A stretch of DNA of 64,000 nt, from positions 1 through 64,000 of the forward strand of contig NZ_JAJUWU010000003.1 of NCBI RefSeq assembly GCF_021390325.1, read 5' to 3'. Shown one piece after another: positions 59,525-64,000 of the stretch. The translations under genes were made by a program, and so were the position numbers. How positions within the stretch are numbered: position 1 is the first letter of the stretch; each line of letters starts with the position of its first letter. The notes beneath the pieces were generated by a model. The model was not told the DNA's origin, searched no databases, and saw nothing but the letters and a program-made list of their open reading frames with translations. This DNA comes from Jiella avicenniae. GTDB taxonomy: Bacteria; Pseudomonadota; Alphaproteobacteria; Rhizobiales; Rhizobiaceae.

Positions 59525-59811
59525 AGGGGCTTGAACACCCGGCTTATGCGGCGAAAGACGCGGTCGGAAAAATCGCCGTCGGTACGGACGTCGACCTTCA
59601 TTTCGGAGCGCGAAGCAAGTTCTTCCTCCATCCGAACGAGGTCGAACAGAGTCAACCCGGCCCCTGCCTCCACGATGATGTCGAGATCGCTCGCCTCCGT
59701 ATCCTCGCCTCTTGCGACCGACCCGAAGATGCGCGGATTGCTGACCGGATAGCGCGACAGGATCTCACGGATCGTCTCGCGATGCTTTTCGAGGGCTTCC
59801 GAGGGTTTCAT
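59521..59811 (-). CDS. mntA: MntA nucleotidyltransferase antitoxin
   Basis: A 96-residue minimal nucleotidyltransferase. The GSX10DXD motif begins FGSVARGEDTEASDLD (G30, S31, D42, D44). It transfers AMP to HepT. I start at ATG 59811 (MKPSEALEKHR), with GGAG just upstream; a longer frame to 59886 lacks homology. Both catalytic and target motifs are intact, so the pair is likely functional. Confidence 0.9.
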   Translation of the reverse strand: MKPSEALEKHRETIREILSRYPVSNPRIFGSVARGEDTEASDLDIIVEAGAGLTLFDLVRMEEELASRSEMKVDVRTDGDFSDRVFRRISRVFKPL

Positions 59812-59925
59812 CGCTCCTTCTCCGCACTTGGCGAGCCCGGCGGCGGGAATGCCGAGCGGGACTTTGAGCATCTTACGGCGAAACACCTTTCATCGCGACC
59901 TGTCAGGTCGCACGACGCCGCTCGA

Positions 59926-60372
59926 TCAAGCCGCCTCGCCGCGCCCTTGCGCCTCGATCTTGTCCAGCGCCTCGACCACGGCGTCGAAGGTCAGCATGGT
60001 CGAGGCATGGCGGGCCTTGTAGTCCCGGACCGGCTCCAGATACTTCAGATCCTCGAAGCGTCCGGCCGGTGGCGCGCCGTTCTCCTTGAGCATGGCGCGC
60101 ATCTCCTCGCGGACCGCACGCAACTCCTCGGGCGTCGCGCCGACCACGTTGCGGGCCATGACCGAGGACGAGGCCTGGCCGAGCGCACAGGCCTTCACCT
60201 CGTGGGCGAAATCGGCGACCCGCCCATCCTCCACCTTCAGATCGATGGTGACCGTCGAGCCGCAGAGCCTGGAATGCGCCGTCGCGCTCGCATCGGGTTC
60301 GGCGAGCCGGCCGGTACGCGGGATGTTGCCGGCAAATTCGAGGATTTTTGCATTATAGACGTCGTCGATCAC
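59926..60372 (-). CDS. IscU/SufU-like Fe-S cluster scaffold
   Basis: A 148-residue NifU-N-type protein. It has two of the three cluster cysteines, in RLCGSTVTIDLKVEDGR and KACALGQASSSVMARNVVG. The third, expected in the C-terminal HC motif, is replaced by Ala in KARHASTMLTFDAVVEAL. It may hold or pass a cluster with other ligands. It is divergent from folE. The position between yidD and folE is the usual one in this order. Confidence 0.85.
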   Translation of the reverse strand: MIDDVYNAKILEFAGNIPRTGRLAEPDASATAHSRLCGSTVTIDLKVEDGRVADFAHEVKACALGQASSSVMARNVVGATPEELRAVREEMRAMLKENGAPPAGRFEDLKYLEPVRDYKARHASTMLTFDAVVEALDKIEAQGRGEAA

Positions 60373-60642
60373 GGTATTTGTCCCTGGCCGGGGTTTTTGC
60401 TTCGCGCCCTGTCAAAGGCACGCTTCGCAAATTATATAGGAACCCGGTTGCCGCTTCGATAGACCGCCGGCGGGCGGACGCGGAGGCACTCGAACGGTCG
60501 CTCCGACGGCCCTGGTCCGATGAGGAGCGATCACGCGTTGAAGAAGCCAGACACAACCGGCAGTGACGGGCGCTCCGGCGCACCGGATCCCCATTCCCTC
60601 TGGGTGGCAGCTCGGATTCCGACATTTTCGGAGCGCAGGAAC

Positions 60643-61266
60643 ATGGAAGCAGTCGTCAAGAAATTTCCCGAAAAGCCGGAAGAGGCCGTCGTCGAACGTC
60701 CGAGCCGCGCCGAAGCGGAAGCGGCGGTCGAGACGCTGCTCCGCTGGATCGGCGAAAACCCGAAACGCGAAGGCCTGAAGGAAACGCCGAAGCGGGTCGT
60801 CAAGGCCTATGAGGAGTTGTTCGGCGGTTACGACCACGAGCCTGCGGAGGTGCTCGGCCGCACCTTCGAAGAGGTTGCGGGCTACAACGACGTGGTTCTC
60901 GTCAAGGACATCAAGTTCCATACGCATTGCGAGCACCACATGGTGCCGGTGATCGGCCGGGCGCATGTGGCCTATCTGCCTGCCGGCCGCGTCCTCGGGC
61001 TGTCGAAGATCGCCCGGCTCGTCGACATGTTCGGCCGCCGGCTGCAGACGCAGGAGGCGATGACGGCGCAGGTCGCCGACGCGCTGATGAACACTCTCCG
61101 CCCTCAGGGCGTCGCGGTCATCTTGGAGGCGGAGCATCTGTGCATGTCGATGCGCGGCATCCGCAGCGAAGGCTCGTCGACCTTCACCGCTACCTATCGC
61201 GGCGTGTTTGCCGACGATCCTGCGCAGAAGGAATCGATCCTGCGGCTCACCGGCTGTGCGAGGTGA
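60643..61266 (+). CDS. folE: GTP cyclohydrolase I
   Basis: A 207-residue enzyme of folate synthesis. Catalytic and zinc residues are in [20 protein letters not shown], with TEAHLC-type [18 protein letters not shown] downstream. The ATG at 60643 has GCAGGA upstream. It is followed 10 bp later by hisI, so the two are probably one transcript. Confidence 0.96.
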   Translation: MEAVVKKFPEKPEEAVVERPSRAEAEAAVETLLRWIGENPKREGLKETPKRVVKAYEELFGGYDHEPAEVLGRTFEEVAGYNDVVLVKDIKFHTHCEHHMVPVIGRAHVAYLPAGRVLGLSKIARLVDMFGRRLQTQEAMTAQVADALMNTLRPQGVAVILEAEHLCMSMRGIRSEGSSTFTATYRGVFADDPAQKESILRLTGCAR

Positions 61267-61276
61267 TTCGCGGCAA

Positions 61277-61699
61277 ATGGCGTCACCCGTCTTTTCTGCG
61301 CCTTCCACTGACCTGTCGGAGCAGGAGGAAGGTACGACCCTGCGCCCGCGCTTCGACGCGAACGGCCTGATCACCGCCGTCGCGACGGACGCCGAGACCG
61401 GCGATCTCCTGATGGTCGCCCACATGAACGCCAAGGCGCTCGAACGGACGATCGCCACCGGATTTGCCCACTACTGGTCTCGCTCGCGCAAGGCCTTGTG
61501 GAAGAAGGGCGAAAGCTCCGGCGCGTTGCAGCATGTCAAAGAAATACGGGTCGACTGCGATCAGGATGCGGTCTGGCTGCGGGTCGAATGCGAGCGCCGG
61601 GACGACACCTGTCATACGGGTCGCACGACTTGCTTCTATAGGATCGTGAGTCCCGGGGACGGCGCTCTGACGACCGTCGATCCACCCCCGGCAAAGTGA
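61277..61699 (+). CDS. hisI: Phosphoribosyl-AMP cyclohydrolase
   Basis: A 140-residue Zn/Mg enzyme of histidine synthesis, the standalone form not fused to HisE. Key cysteines are in [20 protein letters not shown] and [11 protein letters not shown]. The loop [20 protein letters not shown] is typical. The start at ATG 61277 is 10 bp after folE. Confidence 0.96.
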   Translation: MASPVFSAPSTDLSEQEEGTTLRPRFDANGLITAVATDAETGDLLMVAHMNAKALERTIATGFAHYWSRSRKALWKKGESSGALQHVKEIRVDCDQDAVWLRVECERRDDTCHTGRTTCFYRIVSPGDGALTTVDPPPAK

Positions 61700-61805
61700 C
61701 GAGCGCAAAGCCGGCCGGGTTTTCATGGGCCTTCGATCCTTAACACGATGGTCAAGAGTTCGGCCTAGGCTCGTTCATCTCGAAGACCGGAACCGGAGGG
61801 CCGTC

Positions 61806-62801
61806 ATGCTCGAGCGTGTATTCGGTTGGCGCGACGTTGCGGTCGACCAGTCGCAGTTCTCTCCCCACCAGGCCCCGGCACAGCCGAAGGAGCCGGGCGG
61901 CATCGCTCTGGCGCTCGGCGGCGGCGCGGCGCGCGGCTGGGCACATATCGGCGTTCTCAAGGCCCTCGACGAATACGCCGTGCCGATCTCGATGATCGCC
62001 GGAACCTCCATCGGCGCGCTGGTCGGCGGCTGCTATCTGGCGGGCAAGCTGCCCGAACTCGAGGATTTTGCGCTTTCGCTGACGCGCCGCGGCCTCATCC
62101 GCTATCTCGACTTCAGGATCGGCGGCTCCGGGCTGATCGGCGGCCTGAGGCTGTCGCGGCGCCTCGCCGAGGCGCTTCACGACACCCGGATCGAAGACCT
62201 AGACCGGCCGCTCATCTGCGTCGCGACGGATGCGCAGACCGGGCACGAGGTTTGGCTCGATTCCGGCTCTCTGGTCCTGGCCATGCGCGCCTCCTATGCG
62301 CTTCCCGGCGTCTTCGAACCGGTGATGTGCGGCGGCCGCCGGCTGATGGACGGCGCGCTGGTCAACCCGGTTCCCGCCAACGTCTGCCGGGTCTTCGAGC
62401 AGCAGAACGTCATGGCCGTCAATCTGCATTACGATCTCTTCGGCCGCGCCGCCGTGTTGCGGATGCGGGCGAACGAGGCGGATCTGCCGGAGGACGAGGC
62501 ATTCCGTCCGGTCTCGCCGCACCACGACGAGGGCGACAGCTCGGCGCAGCGGCGCAAGAAACTCGGCCTGACCCGCACCATGGTCGACGCCTTCAACATC
62601 ATCCAGGACCGCATCTCCCGGGCCCGCCTCGCCGGCGACCCGCCGGACCTGTCGCTGCAGCCGCGCGTGCGCGACATCGGCCTTTGGGAGTTCTTCCGGG
62701 CAGCCGAGGCGATCGAGATCGGCTACGGCGCCACCAAGAGCCGCATGTCGGAGATCCAGCGTCTCGCCGAAAGCCGCACCCCCGAGCCGCTGCGGCTCTG
62801 A
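61806..62801 (+). CDS. Patatin-like phospholipase (RssA-like)
   Basis: A 331-residue serine acyl hydrolase. The oxyanion loop is GGGAARGWAHIG, the nucleophile motif is GTSIG (S68), and the catalytic Asp is in LMDGALVNPVP. An N-terminal extension of about 30 residues carries no signal peptide. It likely acts on phospholipids or lysophospholipids. GGAGG precedes the ATG at 61806. It lies downstream of hisI with 106 bp between. Confidence 0.88.
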   Translation: MLERVFGWRDVAVDQSQFSPHQAPAQPKEPGGIALALGGGAARGWAHIGVLKALDEYAVPISMIAGTSIGALVGGCYLAGKLPELEDFALSLTRRGLIRYLDFRIGGSGLIGGLRLSRRLAEALHDTRIEDLDRPLICVATDAQTGHEVWLDSGSLVLAMRASYALPGVFEPVMCGGRRLMDGALVNPVPANVCRVFEQQNVMAVNLHYDLFGRAAVLRMRANEADLPEDEAFRPVSPHHDEGDSSAQRRKKLGLTRTMVDAFNIIQDRISRARLAGDPPDLSLQPRVRDIGLWEFFRAAEAIEIGYGATKSRMSEIQRLAESRTPEPLRL

Positions 62802-62996
62802 AGCCGAAAGGCGCAATCAGGTCCCGCCGGCGGCTCCTCCCGCCGACCATACGGGATGGACCGGGTCGTCCGCCGGATGCGGGGTACGGCGAGACCCTCG
62901 GGACGATTGCCGGACCGGCGGGCGAGCCCCAGCTCGGCGACCACTTCGTCTCATGGCCCGGCTGGTGCCGCCGCCCGCGTCATTCCGCAGCCACGG

Positions 62997-63428
62997 TCAT
63001 CCCGCTGCTATATATTCGCGCATCTGCGCGGCCTCGCGCTCGGCTTCCTCGATCTTCAGCTTGACCACGTCGCCGATCGACACGATGCCGGCCAGCCGTC
63101 CGCCCTCGACCACCGGAAGATGCCGGAAGCGGCCGTTCGTCATGATCGCCAGCACCTCGTCGATGCCGGTGTCGCTGGTGCAGGTCTTGACCTTGACGGT
63201 CATCGCTTCGCCGATCGGCTTGGTCAGGATCTCGGCGCCGAACTTCGCGAGCACCCTGACGACGTCGCGCTCGGACACGATGCCCGCGACGTGGCCGGCA
63301 TCGTCGAGAAGGACGATCGCGCCGATCCGGCGCTCGGCCAGCACGTCCACCACCTCCGCAAGCGTCACGTGCGGCTGCAGGGTGAAGACTTCCCCACCCT
63401 TCACCTTGAGTATCTGATCGACAGTCAT
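62997..63428 (-). CDS. Two-CBS-domain protein
   Basis: A 143-residue protein of two CBS motifs: EVFTLQPHVTLAEVVDVLAE then IVSERDVVRVLAKFGAE, and MTVKVKTCTSDTGIDEVLAI then GIVSIGDVVKLKIEEAEREA. Such proteins bind adenylates and regulate partners. A GGAGG-like site precedes ATG 63428. No partner enzyme is fused or adjacent. Confidence 0.9.
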   Translation of the reverse strand: MTVDQILKVKGGEVFTLQPHVTLAEVVDVLAERRIGAIVLLDDAGHVAGIVSERDVVRVLAKFGAEILTKPIGEAMTVKVKTCTSDTGIDEVLAIMTNGRFRHLPVVEGGRLAGIVSIGDVVKLKIEEAEREAAQMREYIAAG

Positions 63429-63540
63429 CCTGGCCTCCCTTTTTGCTCCCGATGAACGAAGGTGGGACAAGGTCGAGGCGACAGCAAGACCTTCCGCAAG
63501 CAACAACGGCGTCGCCGGAGAGCGCCGCGAAACCGGGCGA

Positions 63541-63999
63541 CTAGACCCGTTCCACCCGATCGAAGAACGGCAGGCAGAAGAAACCGAAGACGAAGCCGCC
63601 GAGATGGGCCTCCCAGGCGACTTCGCCGCCGCCGGTCAATGCGCCGCCGACACCGGCCCCGACGAGAAAGTTGGTGACGAAGAAGGCGATGACGAAGATG
63701 AGGACCGTTCTGTCCGAGAGTGCCTCTCGAACGGAAATCATCGGCTGCAAGGCTTCTGGCAAGCCGCCGTGCATCGGCCGCTGCCTGACGAATGCGAAAC
63801 GGCAGGCGCCCCCCATCAGCGCCGAAACGGTACCGGACGCTCCGATCACCGGCACTTCGAGCCCGGTGTTGACGAGGTAGAAGACGGCCGCTCCGGCAAT
63901 CGTGCCGGCCGCGGCGAAGGCGAGGAAACGCACGTGGGAGAGCCGCCGCGCCACCGGGGTCCCGAAGGCGAGGAACCAGAACGTGTTGATGCCGAAATG
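63541..63999 (-). CDS. Rhomboid-family intramembrane protease (5' end beyond window)
   Basis: At least 153 residues; the gene begins beyond the right edge. The catalytic Ser is in IGASGTVSALMG and the His in WEAHLGGFVFGFF. The visible N-terminal part reads HFGINTFWFLAFGTPVARR, a transmembrane segment of the family (HFxxN motif). It likely cleaves membrane substrates. It has a normal C-terminus at 63541. Confidence 0.85.
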   Translation of the reverse strand, partial: HFGINTFWFLAFGTPVARRLSHVRFLAFAAAGTIAGAAVFYLVNTGLEVPVIGASGTVSALMGGACRFAFVRQRPMHGGLPEALQPMISVREALSDRTVLIFVIAFFVTNFLVGAGVGGALTGGGEVAWEAHLGGFVFGFFCLPFFDRVERV

Positions 64000-64000
64000 C

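Overview
This 64 kb window is a high-GC chromosomal segment of an alphaproteobacterium. The best fit is Hyphomicrobiales (Rhizobiales), possibly near Aurantimonadaceae. That placement is an inference. It rests on the gene order ddl-ftsQ-ftsA-ftsZ-lpxC-bamD-recN, the purC-purS-purQ-purL cluster followed by bolA and grxD, a CtrA-type box upstream of the division operon, an EcfG-type stress promoter, and the yidD / IscU-like / folE / hisI neighbourhood.

Layout. 0.1-6.7 kb: a tight four-gene minus-strand operon (GbcA-like Rieske oxygenase, PLP transsulfuration-fold enzyme, two opine/sarcosine-oxidase-like flavoprotein subunits) divergent from a LysR regulator. It looks catabolic, probably for an N-methylated amino acid or betaine-like compound. 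6.7-19.9 kb: single metabolic genes (FtsB-like protein, formate/nitrite transporter, secreted repeat protein, P450, cupin, O-acetylhomoserine sulfhydrylase, Gfo/Idh/MocA oxidoreductase, DUF2231 protein with a PQQ-type sugar dehydrogenase, DUF4142 protein), a broken diguanylate cyclase, a CoA-binding protein with an enoyl-CoA hydratase, and a thioesterase. 19.9-20.6 kb: a lower-GC patch with a Cys-rich secreted protein. 20.6-28.8 kb: rplM-rpsI, a chemoreceptor, a CoxE-like VWA protein, cytochrome b561, azlCD and a YbjN protein. 29-42.6 kb: ligA, a ParDE locus with a frameshifted toxin, a flavin monooxygenase, recN, bamD, lpxC, ftsZ, ftsA, ftsQ and ddl. 42.9 kb: tRNA-Cys(GCA). 43.2-49.6 kb: the purine genes, with a small coiled-coil gene and two lipoprotein genes placed among them, then bolA and grxD. 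50-58 kb: a Bcr/CflA-type efflux pump, an inositol-monophosphatase-family enzyme, ttcA, a secreted protein, rpsD, a Pmp3-type stress peptide and thrS. 58-64 kb: a Nudix gene broken by a 107-bp palindromic insertion, yegP, yidD, an MntA-HepT toxin-antitoxin pair, an IscU-like scaffold, folE, hisI, a patatin-like phospholipase, a CBS protein and a rhomboid protease cut by the window edge.

How genes work together. ddl-ftsQ-ftsA-ftsZ form one cell-division transcript, with gene overlaps at ddl/ftsQ and ftsQ/ftsA, a strong terminator after ftsZ and a CtrA box before ddl. PurS, PurQ and the small-type PurL form the three-subunit FGAM synthase. BolA and monothiol glutaredoxin form the usual Fe-S/redox pair. 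MntA and HepT form an AMPylation-controlled toxin pair. The most notable items are the Rieske/PLP/opine-oxidase operon, the TA-flanked palindromic insertion whose exact removal restores the Nudix box, the pseudogenised ParE and GGDEF genes, the CtrA and EcfG sites, and the extra genes inside the purine cluster. No complete insertion sequence, prophage or CRISPR array was seen.
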